A DNA stretch of 8,486 nt, taken from assembly GCA_945861175.1 (NCBI GenBank), contig CAMATR010000049.1, forward strand, positions 1 through 8,486. The letters run 5' to 3'. Below the pieces are notes generated by a model. The model saw only the letters and a list, made by a program, of their open reading frames with translations, was not told where the DNA came from and did not search any database. The position numbers and the translations under genes are program-made. The first letter of the stretch is position 1, and each line of letters opens with the position of its first letter. Shown piece after piece: positions 1-6,609 of this stretch. This stretch comes from Chitinophaga pinensis (GTDB lineage Bacteria > Bacteroidota > Bacteroidia > Flavobacteriales_D > Crocinitomicaceae).

Positions 1-88
1 GTCAAGTTTTGAAATCGTTGGACAAAAAGCAAGTATGGATCTTTATCAGATCGACATGAGCTCATTTGTATTCCCTTCTGGCAATTAA
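1..88 (+). CDS. C-terminal end of an unidentified protein (partial)
   Basis: The reading frame entering from the left edge (first full codon at base 2) stays open for 28 codons and stops at TAA 86-88; the other two forward frames close earlier. The visible tail ends in SSFVFPSGN. It contains no motif I can name, so no function is offered. The stop lies 18 bp before the truA start, in the same frame, which fits a co-directional gene transcribed together with truA. A 28-codon open frame in AT-rich DNA can arise by chance, so the call rests mainly on its position and on the lack of any other way to fill the edge. Confidence 0.5.
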   Translation, partial: SSFEIVGQKASMDLYQIDMSSFVFPSGN

Positions 89-106
89 AATTTTCTAACT
101 TTTGCT

Positions 107-844
107 TTGAAACGTTATTTTATCGAACTTTCTTACAACGGGAAAAATTTCTTTGGTTGGCAAAGACAACCTAGACAGATTTCTTTGCAAGAAGTAATAG
201 AAACTGCGATAACGAAGCTTTATTCAAACAAAGAAATTTCAATAGTTGGATGCGGACGGACTGATACTGGCGTACATGCAAAATCCTATTTTCTTCATGT
301 TGAACTTCCTCAGCATGATGCACTAAAAGATTTAAATCAATTTATTTTTAGGCTAAACAAAATGCTACCCGAAAGCATTGTGCTTCATGAAATATTCGAA
401 TCAGAAAAGCATGCCCGTTTCGATGCAAAAACAAGAACATACCGTTATTTCATTCATTTTAAAAAGGATCCATTCATCAATGAACAAAGCTGGTATTTTC
501 CGCAGAAACTGGACATCGAAAAAATGAATGAAGCGGCAAAATTGCTCATTGGATCAAAAGATTTCACTTCCCTTTCGAAACTACATACTGATGTTAAAAC
601 AAATATTTGTTTTGTTTCTAATGCAGAATGGAAAAAGGAATCAGAAAACGAATGGTATTTTGAGATTACTGCAGATCGTTTCTTGAGAAATATGGTTCGG
701 GCAACTGTTGGGACACTAATTGACATTGGGGTGGAAAAAATAAAACCAACAGATATAACATCAATTCTAGCCGCAAAAGATCGCGGAGCGGCTTCCACTT
801 CAGCACCGGCACATGGCCTTTTCTTGTGGAAAATAGAATACTGA
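107..844 (+). CDS. truA: tRNA pseudouridine(38-40) synthase TruA
   Basis: TruA isomerises uridine to pseudouridine at positions 38, 39 and 40 of the anticodon arm of many tRNAs, in the cytoplasm. The 245-residue product carries the family's catalytic block GCGRTDTGVHA (residues 48-58, nucleophile Asp53). It also has HARFDA (102-107), RTYRY (110-114), FLRNMVR (192-198) and SAPAHGLFL (232-240). The N-terminus KRYFIELSYNGKNFFGWQ matches where TruA proteins normally begin. The only start that preserves it is TTG at 107; an in-frame stop at 86-88 excludes a longer form, and there is no ATG in between. No Shine-Dalgarno sequence is visible. The gene is probably co-transcribed with the fragment upstream, and it converges on the following minus-strand gene with 3 bp between stop codons. 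Length is usual for Bacteroidota TruA. Confidence 0.96.
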   Translation: MKRYFIELSYNGKNFFGWQRQPRQISLQEVIETAITKLYSNKEISIVGCGRTDTGVHAKSYFLHVELPQHDALKDLNQFIFRLNKMLPESIVLHEIFESEKHARFDAKTRTYRYFIHFKKDPFINEQSWYFPQKLDIEKMNEAAKLLIGSKDFTSLSKLHTDVKTNICFVSNAEWKKESENEWYFEITADRFLRNMVRATVGTLIDIGVEKIKPTDITSILAAKDRGAASTSAPAHGLFLWKIEY

Positions 845-847
845 TTG

Positions 848-2812
848 CTATCGAAGTATTACTTTTTTCTTGAACAATACTGAATTATTTTCATCAATAA
901 TTGAAACAAAATAAATCCCCTGCGATAACTCGTGAACATCAATCTGTACTATGCTTTTTTCAATTGTGAGCATCTGAAGTGTATTCCCTGTAACATCTTG
1001 TACTAATATTCGCTTTCCACATAAATCATCATTTAGTTTTATTGATAACAGATCTTCTGCAGGGTTCGGAAAGACTAGAAATTCTGTTTGTCCAGCTATT
1101 TCATTAGTCTGAGCAACCCCTCCTGTCATTACAAGTGGTTCTGAAATAGAATAACAGTTCCCATTGAAAACCTCCAATGTATATTCTCCAAAGTAAGTTG
1201 CATCAAATGTGCTTGAAGTTGCACCTAAAATAACATTGCCATTAAGGTACCACTGATACAAATAACCCACCCCAGCTTGACCAGCTAATGTGACGGTTCC
1301 ACCTTCAGGTATCGCTGTTGTTGATGGGGTCAAAATCTGTGCAACTGGGGCATCAGAAACAGTGACTAGCGTAGGATCCGAAACCACATTATTGGGACCA
1401 AGTGTAATTGAAACTGTATAATTTCCGGTCTCAAAAGCATTATAAAAATAATTGGTTGCACCAGTGATTGACGCACCATCTTTTAACCATTGATACGAAT
1501 ATCCATCACCTGCTATTGTTTCTAAACGAACAGATTGTCCACCACAAAAATTTGTTGCGCCTTTGGCGAAAATTCGCTTGTCAATTATCAGGTATTGATC
1601 TCCCGATTGAAAAGGCATATAGGCAAAAAACACCAAAAACATTTCGTCCACTGTTTCCTCTCCTGCCGTTACAGTAACTGGGGGTATTGTTGGATTATTG
1701 GGGTTCGTATCCCTATTGTCGTAAACAGCCTCCGCTTTAATTGTTGTTCCAATTGGTAAAACTATTGCATTAGGAAAAATAAAATTATCCTGCCAATGGA
1801 AATTCCAATCAGGAATCTTTACAAAACGAACCGAATCACCAGAAATTGGTTTATTTGCCCATGTATGAATACTTTTACCCAACAAATGCATATGAGGAAA
1901 TGCATAGAGCACAGTAACATTCTCTGGTATTTGTAATTCAGAGTGAAAGGTTTTTAGTTGGTTCGCTGGAATCACCAATGGACCATCCGTCATATTGAAA
2001 TGGTTAAGGGCTGCATCTACGGTAATTTTCCTTAGATTATTGTTGTTCGTTTTAAAATTCACTATCGTATTATCCGTTAATCCATTGCTTCCTGGCGCAT
2101 AATGAATTTGAAGAATGATACGGGTATTGGGCGCCAATCGAAAGCCAGTTCCAACCGGAGTAAAATAAGGTGATGCCCCGGGAACATAACTGTAAAGCAA
2201 CTGTGATGCTGAAGAACCCGTTCCTCCTGCTCCAGCTGTATTTATTGGATTTGAAGTTGAATCTTGAAAAACAAGCACATGATGAACAATGCCAGGATTT
2301 CCTGGAATGACTTCAATGGCCGTTATATTAGTTGCTTGGGTAGAACCCACAAATAATTCGAAGTTTCTGTAAACATCATTTGCGCTAGTTATACTGTACG
2401 GAGTGATTGATAATGAAATATCTGGAGTACCCAGTTGGGTTCCATTTGCATAGATGGGTATAGGTGGTGCAATATTTAAATTGCCAGAAGGGGTTCCTGC
2501 TGCAACCCAATTTTGAATCGTACTAATATCGGTTGAGGGCAATACTCTTTCATGTGCAAAATGTTTGTAATCAGGATTTGGCGTCCATGGCGGCATACTT
2601 TTAGTTTCAATTGCCTGCTGTACCCAGCCTGCCATTGCACTAACGTCTTCGTATGTCTCTAAGTTAAATGGGGCTATTCCACCCGTTCGATGGCAAGAAG
2701 TGCAGTTTCCGTAGATAATTTTAGCAACGTCATTCGACCAAGTTGGCGATTGAGAAAAAGATTTCCCAGTTACAATTGCAATAATTAAGAGAAAAAACCA
2801 TTTTTTAAGCAT
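848..2812 (-). CDS. Secreted haem c / copper type II monooxygenase-like protein with Ig-like repeats and T9SS sorting domain
   Basis: Domain order in the 654 residues: Sec signal peptide (about 1-20, ending SFSQ); cytochrome c-like domain (about 22-112) with haem motif CTSCH (37-41) and probable axial Met73 in KSMPPW; PHM/DBM-like dicopper core (about 128-415); two Ig-like repeats (about 422-487 and 496-562) sharing a YQW...G pattern; T9SS type A sorting domain (about 576-654) beginning FLVFPNPAEDLLSIKL and ending KKKVILR. Candidate copper ligands are His177-His178 (IVHHVLVF), His237 (LQIHYAPG), His307 and His309 (PHMHLLGK) and Met391 (VDEMF). Their order and spacing parallel the six ligands of peptidylglycine monooxygenase. 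The core contains no cysteine, unlike the disulfide-rich animal enzymes. The predicted route is Sec export, periplasmic haem attachment, then passage through T9SS to the surface or medium. Activity as an oxygen-dependent hydroxylase is inferred from ligands only; the substrate is unknown. Start ATG at 2812 gives the signal peptide directly. Confidence 0.88.
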   Translation of the reverse strand: MLKKWFFLLIIAIVTGKSFSQSPTWSNDVAKIIYGNCTSCHRTGGIAPFNLETYEDVSAMAGWVQQAIETKSMPPWTPNPDYKHFAHERVLPSTDISTIQNWVAAGTPSGNLNIAPPIPIYANGTQLGTPDISLSITPYSITSANDVYRNFELFVGSTQATNITAIEVIPGNPGIVHHVLVFQDSTSNPINTAGAGGTGSSASQLLYSYVPGASPYFTPVGTGFRLAPNTRIILQIHYAPGSNGLTDNTIVNFKTNNNNLRKITVDAALNHFNMTDGPLVIPANQLKTFHSELQIPENVTVLYAFPHMHLLGKSIHTWANKPISGDSVRFVKIPDWNFHWQDNFIFPNAIVLPIGTTIKAEAVYDNRDTNPNNPTIPPVTVTAGEETVDEMFLVFFAYMPFQSGDQYLIIDKRIFAKGATNFCGGQSVRLETIAGDGYSYQWLKDGASITGATNYFYNAFETGNYTVSITLGPNNVVSDPTLVTVSDAPVAQILTPSTTAIPEGGTVTLAGQAGVGYLYQWYLNGNVILGATSSTFDATYFGEYTLEVFNGNCYSISEPLVMTGGVAQTNEIAGQTEFLVFPNPAEDLLSIKLNDDLCGKRILVQDVTGNTLQMLTIEKSIVQIDVHELSQGIYFVSIIDENNSVLFKKKVILR

Positions 2813-2814
2813 GA

Positions 2815-2849
2815 TAAATGTTTATTTAGTTTACTAATTTAAACATTTA
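2815..2849. repeat. 35-bp near-perfect inverted repeat next to the start of the copper monooxygenase-like gene
   Basis: Outer arms TAAATGTTTA (2815-2824) and TAAACATTTA (2840-2849) are perfect reverse complements. Inside them a second pair, TTAGT (2826-2830) and ACTAA (2833-2837), also pairs, leaving only a 1-nt by 2-nt asymmetric bulge and a very short centre. On the minus strand the 3' arm ends 2 nt before the ATG at 2812. In RNA it could fold into a hairpin of about 14 pairs covering the translation start region; as DNA it could be an operator. No U-run follows on the minus strand, so it is not a standard intrinsic terminator for tyrS. Confidence 0.8.
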
Positions 2850-2902
2850 CCAAATAGATTGAATTGCTTCGTATAAACTTCTTTCTCTGATTCTCAAGAA
2901 AT

Positions 2903-4183
2903 TTATTCCACTACTATAATGTAGTTATTCTTTTTTCCCTTGCCAAGAAGAATGTATTTATTGTTAATGAGATTTGCCGATGTTATCGTGAAATCTTCTC
3001 CTACTTTCTCCTTATTTACGGAGATTGCATTGGCTTTTAACTCACGGCGTGCCTCTCCATTTGAGGAAAGAAAACCTGTTTTGGCAGAGAGTGCATCTAC
3101 AATTGACATAGATTCACCAAATTCACTTAGAGAAATAATCACTTGTGGTACACCATCGAAAATGGCAAAGAAGTCTTTTTCGCTCAAGGAATGAAGGTCC
3201 TCAGCTGTAGATTTCCCAAAGAGGATATTGGAAGCCGCAATAGCCGTTCTCAAGGCCTCTTCCCCATGAACTCGAATAGTGATGTCCTCTGCAATAGTTT
3301 TTTGAAGAAGTCGCAAATGGGGAGCCTCAACATGCTGCAATTCCAAATCTTCAATTTCCTCTTTCGAATTCAATGTAAAAATACGGATGTAATTTCCTGA
3401 ATCTGCATCACTTGAATTTAGCCAAAACTGGTAGAATTCATAGGGCGATGTGCGTTCTGGATCTAGCCAGACACTTCCACCTTCAGTTTTACCAAACTTT
3501 GTTCCATCCGCTTTTTTGATAAGTGGCGTAGTTACAGCATAAGCTTCTCCACCAGATTTACGGCGAATCAACTCCGTACCTGTGACAATATTTCCCCACT
3601 GATCTGAGCCACCCAATTGAATTATACAGTTATGTTTTTGGTTGAGGTGATAGTAATCATATCCCTGCACTAGTTGATAGGAAAATTCCGTAAACGACAT
3701 GCCTGTATCCAATCGTTTCTTGACTGAGTCTTTGGCCAACATATAATTCACTGAAATATGTTTTCCAACATCACGAATGAAGTCGAGGAAATTCATTCCT
3801 TGGAACCAATCATAATTATTTACCATTTCTGCAGAATTTGCTTCAGCATTGAAATCGAGAAATTTTTCTAATTGAGATTTGACACAAGCCACATTATGAT
3901 TCAATGTAACAGCATCCAATAAATTCCTTTCCTGAGATTTGCCAGATGGATCACCTACCATTCCTGTTGCACCTCCAACCAAAGCAAAAGGTTTATGCCC
4001 TGCACGCTGAAAATGTACCAAAGTCATAATTTGAACTAGATGTCCAACATGCAATGAATCTGCAGTGGGATCAAATCCAATATATCCAGAAGAAACTTTT
4101 TTATTCAATGCTTCTTCTGTACCTGGCATGATGTCGTGGATCATTCCCCTCCATCTCAATTCTTCGATAAAATTTGACGGCAT
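2903..4183 (-). CDS. tyrS: Tyrosine--tRNA ligase (class I, TyrRS)
   Basis: TyrRS activates tyrosine with ATP and attaches it to tRNA-Tyr in the cytoplasm. The 426-residue protein has the class I HIGH signature as HVGH (45-48). The tyrosine and tRNA-binding blocks YQLVQGYDY (169-177) and GGSDQWGNI (191-199) are present. The KMSKS loop appears as KFGKT (229-233), the form seen in the E. coli-type enzyme. An S4-like RNA-binding domain closes the protein (about 365-420, with NGEARRELK and ISVNKEKV). The length is essentially that of E. coli TyrRS, and no catalytic block is missing. The ATG at 4183 lies 2 bp after the gldA stop, so it is probably translated from the same transcript; no Shine-Dalgarno sequence of its own is apparent. 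Downstream, 90 bp with no evident terminator separate it from the next minus-strand gene. Confidence 0.97.
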   Translation of the reverse strand: MPSNFIEELRWRGMIHDIMPGTEEALNKKVSSGYIGFDPTADSLHVGHLVQIMTLVHFQRAGHKPFALVGGATGMVGDPSGKSQERNLLDAVTLNHNVACVKSQLEKFLDFNAEANSAEMVNNYDWFQGMNFLDFIRDVGKHISVNYMLAKDSVKKRLDTGMSFTEFSYQLVQGYDYYHLNQKHNCIIQLGGSDQWGNIVTGTELIRRKSGGEAYAVTTPLIKKADGTKFGKTEGGSVWLDPERTSPYEFYQFWLNSSDADSGNYIRIFTLNSKEEIEDLELQHVEAPHLRLLQKTIAEDITIRVHGEEALRTAIAASNILFGKSTAEDLHSLSEKDFFAIFDGVPQVIISLSEFGESMSIVDALSAKTGFLSSNGEARRELKANAISVNKEKVGEDFTITSANLINNKYILLGKGKKNNYIIVVE

Positions 4184-4185
4184 TT

Positions 4186-5085
4186 TTATTTTGTTAATTC
4201 TTTGAATACCTCTTCTAGAGTTTTTTCTTCGGTTCTAAGTGTCAATGGTAAAATGCCATTTTGACGAGCATACTGAGCGATCTCTTTCCTTAGATCAACA
4301 TCATCCATGGTCTCTAGCAACCACCCATTCTTCACTTTTTCAACTTTCCCAACATGTGGAATTTTGGATAATATACTTTTCGATATTTGGCCATCAAATT
4401 CAGCATAGACTGTTTGATGTGAAAGATCCAATTGTAAATGTTTAGCTGTATCATCGGCTACAATTTGCCCCTTATTAAGGATAACTATTCGATCGCAAAT
4501 TGCTTCTACCTCCTGCATTATATGAGTTGATAGCATTACCGTTTTTGATTTGCCAATTTTCTTAATCAACTCTCGAATTTCCACCAATTGGTTAGGATCA
4601 AGCCCAGAAGTTGGTTCATCCAAAATTAATACTTGCGGATCATGAATAATTGCAGCTGCCAAGCCAACGCGTTGACGATAACCCTTCGATAAAGCACCTA
4701 ACTTTTTATTCTGCTCTACTTCCAAGCCAACCGCCTTGATCATTTCAACCACGCGCTCTTTTAAATTCTTGACCTTATAAATTCGACCAACAAATTCTAA
4801 ATATTCCTTGACATACATATCCAGATACAAAGGATTATGCTCAGGAAGATACCCGATTACCTGTCGAGTGTCCAACGAATCGACATCAACTGGCATTCCG
4901 CAGATATTTACTTCCCCTGAGGAGGCAGAAATGAACCCAGTAAGGATTTTCATCGTAGTTGACTTTCCGGCTCCATTTGGACCGAGGAATGCAACAATTT
5001 CACCTTTGGCTACTGAAAAAGAAACATCTTTCACAGCTGCCTGGTCACCATAATATTTATATAGATTTTTTACCTCTATTGACAT
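4186..5085 (-). CDS. gldA: Gliding motility-associated ABC transporter ATP-binding subunit GldA
   Basis: This is the ATPase half of an ABC transporter. In flavobacteria GldA works with the membrane partners GldF and GldG, which are not in this window. The 299 residues show Walker A GPNGAGKST (35-43), a Q-loop region IGYLPEHNPLYLDMY (77-91) with Glu where many ABC proteins have Gln, and signature LSKGYRQRVGLA (132-143). Walker B and D-loop LILDEPTSGLDP (153-164) and H-loop His188 (LSTHIMQEVEAICDR) follow. The PEHNPLYLD and STHIMQEVEAICDR stretches are characteristic of GldA as I remember the family. A C-terminal extension of about 80 residues follows the ATPase fold. Despite its name, GldA occurs in non-gliding relatives too, so gliding cannot be deduced. 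It is first in a probable operon with tyrS and diverges from rsgA. A related multidrug-type ATPase remains possible. Confidence 0.85.
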   Translation of the reverse strand: MSIEVKNLYKYYGDQAAVKDVSFSVAKGEIVAFLGPNGAGKSTTMKILTGFISASSGEVNICGMPVDVDSLDTRQVIGYLPEHNPLYLDMYVKEYLEFVGRIYKVKNLKERVVEMIKAVGLEVEQNKKLGALSKGYRQRVGLAAAIIHDPQVLILDEPTSGLDPNQLVEIRELIKKIGKSKTVMLSTHIMQEVEAICDRIVILNKGQIVADDTAKHLQLDLSHQTVYAEFDGQISKSILSKIPHVGKVEKVKNGWLLETMDDVDLRKEIAQYARQNGILPLTLRTEEKTLEEVFKELTK

Positions 5086-5092
5086 ATGTCAA
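5079..5092. repeat. 14-bp perfect palindrome over the gldA start codon
   Basis: TTGACATATGTCAA is its own reverse complement and is centred on the gldA initiation codon (ATG read leftward from 5085). It lies just downstream of the predicted gldA -7 element, where a bound dimeric regulator could block transcription. A palindrome of this length is expected roughly once by chance in a window this size, so a function is only a possibility. Confidence 0.3.
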
Positions 5093-5103
5093 ATTTTGAA
5101 TTG

Positions 5104-5111
5104 CGAAGATA
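5104..5111 (-). promoter_or_regulatory. Putative -7 element for the gldA-tyrS operon
   Basis: Read on the minus strand the bases are TATCTTCG, one mismatch from the Bacteroidota -7 consensus TAnnTTTG. They end 18 nt before the gldA ATG, which would give a 5' leader of roughly a dozen nucleotides. A TTTG at 5140-5137 (minus strand) might be the upstream element, but it is about 25 nt away, somewhat farther than usual. This is the only good candidate in the 95-bp divergent gap on this strand. Confidence 0.4.
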
Positions 5112-5167
5112 GGGAAATCCGTTTACTTCGACTCTTCAAATGGTAGCGTTTTTAGCAACAATTAATT

Positions 5168-5175
5168 TAACTTTG
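5168..5175 (+). promoter_or_regulatory. Putative -7 element for the rsgA operon
   Basis: TAACTTTG matches the Bacteroidota -7 consensus TAnnTTTG exactly and is followed by C, as is common. No convincing TTTG/TTG element is seen about 19-21 nt upstream. Only 5 nt separate the element from the rsgA ATG at 5181, so a transcript started from it would be nearly or fully leaderless. It is the only full consensus match in the divergent gap. Confidence 0.45.
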
Positions 5176-5180
5176 CAAAT

Positions 5181-6131
5181 ATGCCTATTCAAGGAAAAGT
5201 ACTAAAATCTACAGGTAAATGGTATACGATTGAGCTAAAAGACAAATCGATAGTATCTTGCCGGATAAGAGGAAAGCTACGCCTTGACGGACTTAGCACT
5301 ACAAATCCAATTGCTGTTGGTGATATCGTTTTATTAGATGAAACAGTTGACGAGGAAGGCAAAAGAACCATTTATGACTTTGAGGTAAGAAAAAATTATA
5401 TTGTCCGTAAATCGACAAATCTGAGCAAACAAATGCAGATTTTAGCGGCAAATATCGATCGAGCCTACCTTTTAGTAACTATAAAATCCCCTGAAACACA
5501 CCTTGCGTTTATTGATCGTTTTTTAGTTGCTGCAGAATCATTCAGAATTCCGACAACACTGATTTTTAATAAAATTGATCTATACAATCAAGAGGATCTA
5601 CTTTACATAGATGCCCTCTGTGATTTATATAGTTCTATTGGTTATCCCTGTTATAAAATTTCAGCTGAAAACAAAGAAAATATTGATTGGTTACGAGCAG
5701 AAATATGCGAGAAACAAGTCATGATTTCAGGACACAGCGGTGTTGGCAAAAGCACACTTGTAAATGCACTAGATGCAACTTTGGATATACGCACAGGTGA
5801 AATTTCTAAAGCGCACTTTCAAGGCCAGCATACAACTACATTTGCGGAAATGCACAAATTATCCTCCGGCGGTTACATTATTGATACGCCTGGAATTCGG
5901 GCCTTCGGAATTATTGATCTCGAAAAGGAAGTGATTTCTCATTACTTCCCTGAAATGAGGGCTTTAATTGGGGCTTGTAAATTTCATAATTGTCAACACA
6001 TGAATGAACCAAAATGCGCTGTAAAGGCAAGTGTCGAAAATGGAAGTATTTCTCGAAGCAGATATGCCACTTATATGCAGCTAATGATGGAAGATCCAAA
6101 CGAAGTTCACCGCAAAAACATTTACGGTTAA
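5181..6131 (+). CDS. rsgA: Ribosome small subunit-dependent GTPase RsgA (YjeQ)
   Basis: RsgA is a circularly permuted GTPase that binds the 30S subunit late in assembly and is released on GTP hydrolysis. The 316 residues show the family's order: an N-terminal OB-fold (about 1-75, starting IQGKVLKSTGKWYTI), then G4 NKID (130-133). G1 GHSGVGKS (184-191), the G2 region QHTTT (216-220) and G3 DTPG (235-238) come next. A C-terminal zinc-binding segment carries Cys266, Cys271, His273 and Cys279 in the pattern CxxxxCxHxxEPxCAV. G4 lying before G1 is the permutation that identifies the family. The ATG at 5181 places the OB-fold right at the N-terminus. No Shine-Dalgarno sequence is present. It heads a probable operon; dtd begins 3 bp after its stop. 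Confidence 0.97.
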   Translation: MPIQGKVLKSTGKWYTIELKDKSIVSCRIRGKLRLDGLSTTNPIAVGDIVLLDETVDEEGKRTIYDFEVRKNYIVRKSTNLSKQMQILAANIDRAYLLVTIKSPETHLAFIDRFLVAAESFRIPTTLIFNKIDLYNQEDLLYIDALCDLYSSIGYPCYKISAENKENIDWLRAEICEKQVMISGHSGVGKSTLVNALDATLDIRTGEISKAHFQGQHTTTFAEMHKLSSGGYIIDTPGIRAFGIIDLEKEVISHYFPEMRALIGACKFHNCQHMNEPKCAVKASVENGSISRSRYATYMQLMMEDPNEVHRKNIYG

Positions 6132-6134
6132 ATT

Positions 6135-6587
6135 ATGCGTATCGTGATTCAACGTGTTTCAGAGGCCTCGGTGAAAACCGATGAGAAAATAAAAGGGAAG
6201 ATCGCGAAGGGATTATTAATCCTTCTCGGAATTGAACATTCTGATGACGAAACCGATGCAGATTGGCTAGTCCAAAAGATCTGTGGATTAAGGATATTTG
6301 CCGATACTGATGGCAAAATGAACATGACAATTCAAGATGTCAACGGACAATTTTTGGTTGTGAGCCAATTTACATTACACGCATCAATAAAAAAGGGGAA
6401 CAGACCAAGCTACATTCGCGCGGCAAGACCTGAGCAAGCTATTCCTTTGTATGACTATTTTTTAAACTCACTTAGAACAATGTCGAATACTGGAATTGAA
6501 ACAGGAACATTCGGAGCTGATATGAAAGTTAGTTTAGTAAATGATGGGCCAGTTACAATTATAATGGACTCCAAGAATAAAGAATAA
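6135..6587 (+). CDS. dtd: D-aminoacyl-tRNA deacylase
   Basis: Dtd hydrolyses D-aminoacyl-tRNAs (classically D-Tyr-tRNA), and glycine mischarged on tRNA-Ala, keeping D-residues out of proteins. The enzyme is a cytoplasmic homodimer. The 150-residue product begins MRIVIQRVSEASV, as Dtd proteins do, and has the active-site block SQFTLHA (77-83). The following GNRPSYIRAARPEQA segment is also family-typical. The second block NDGPVT (136-141) contains the Gly138-Pro139 pair, whose cis form gives the chiral-proofreading site. Length is the family norm. The ATG lies 3 bp after the rsgA stop, which argues for co-transcription and translational coupling. There is no sign of truncation. Confidence 0.97.
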   Translation: MRIVIQRVSEASVKTDEKIKGKIAKGLLILLGIEHSDDETDADWLVQKICGLRIFADTDGKMNMTIQDVNGQFLVVSQFTLHASIKKGNRPSYIRAARPEQAIPLYDYFLNSLRTMSNTGIETGTFGADMKVSLVNDGPVTIIMDSKNKE

Positions 6588-6609
6588 CAATGTTCAAATT
6601 ATATATAAA

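Noticed and set aside
96..104. TAACTTTTG as a promoter for truA
   Set aside because: It has one base too many between TA and TTTG and ends 2 nt before the TTG start, so transcription would begin inside the coding region. Read-through from upstream is more likely.
454..798. 114-codon open frame on the minus strand inside truA
   Set aside because: It lies entirely antisense to a clear truA, and its product shows no recognisable motif.
1340..1550. Two repeated Ig-like segments as a recent DNA-level duplication
   Set aside because: The protein patterns match (YQW...G), but the sequences have diverged a good deal, so these are ordinary repeated domains.
2815..2849. Intrinsic terminator for tyrS
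   Set aside because: The hairpin is AT-rich, and on the minus strand it is followed by the start codon and an A-run rather than a U-run.
4186..5085. GldA as proof that the organism glides
   Set aside because: gldA homologues occur in non-gliding Bacteroidota, and gldF, gldG and the other motility genes are not in the window.
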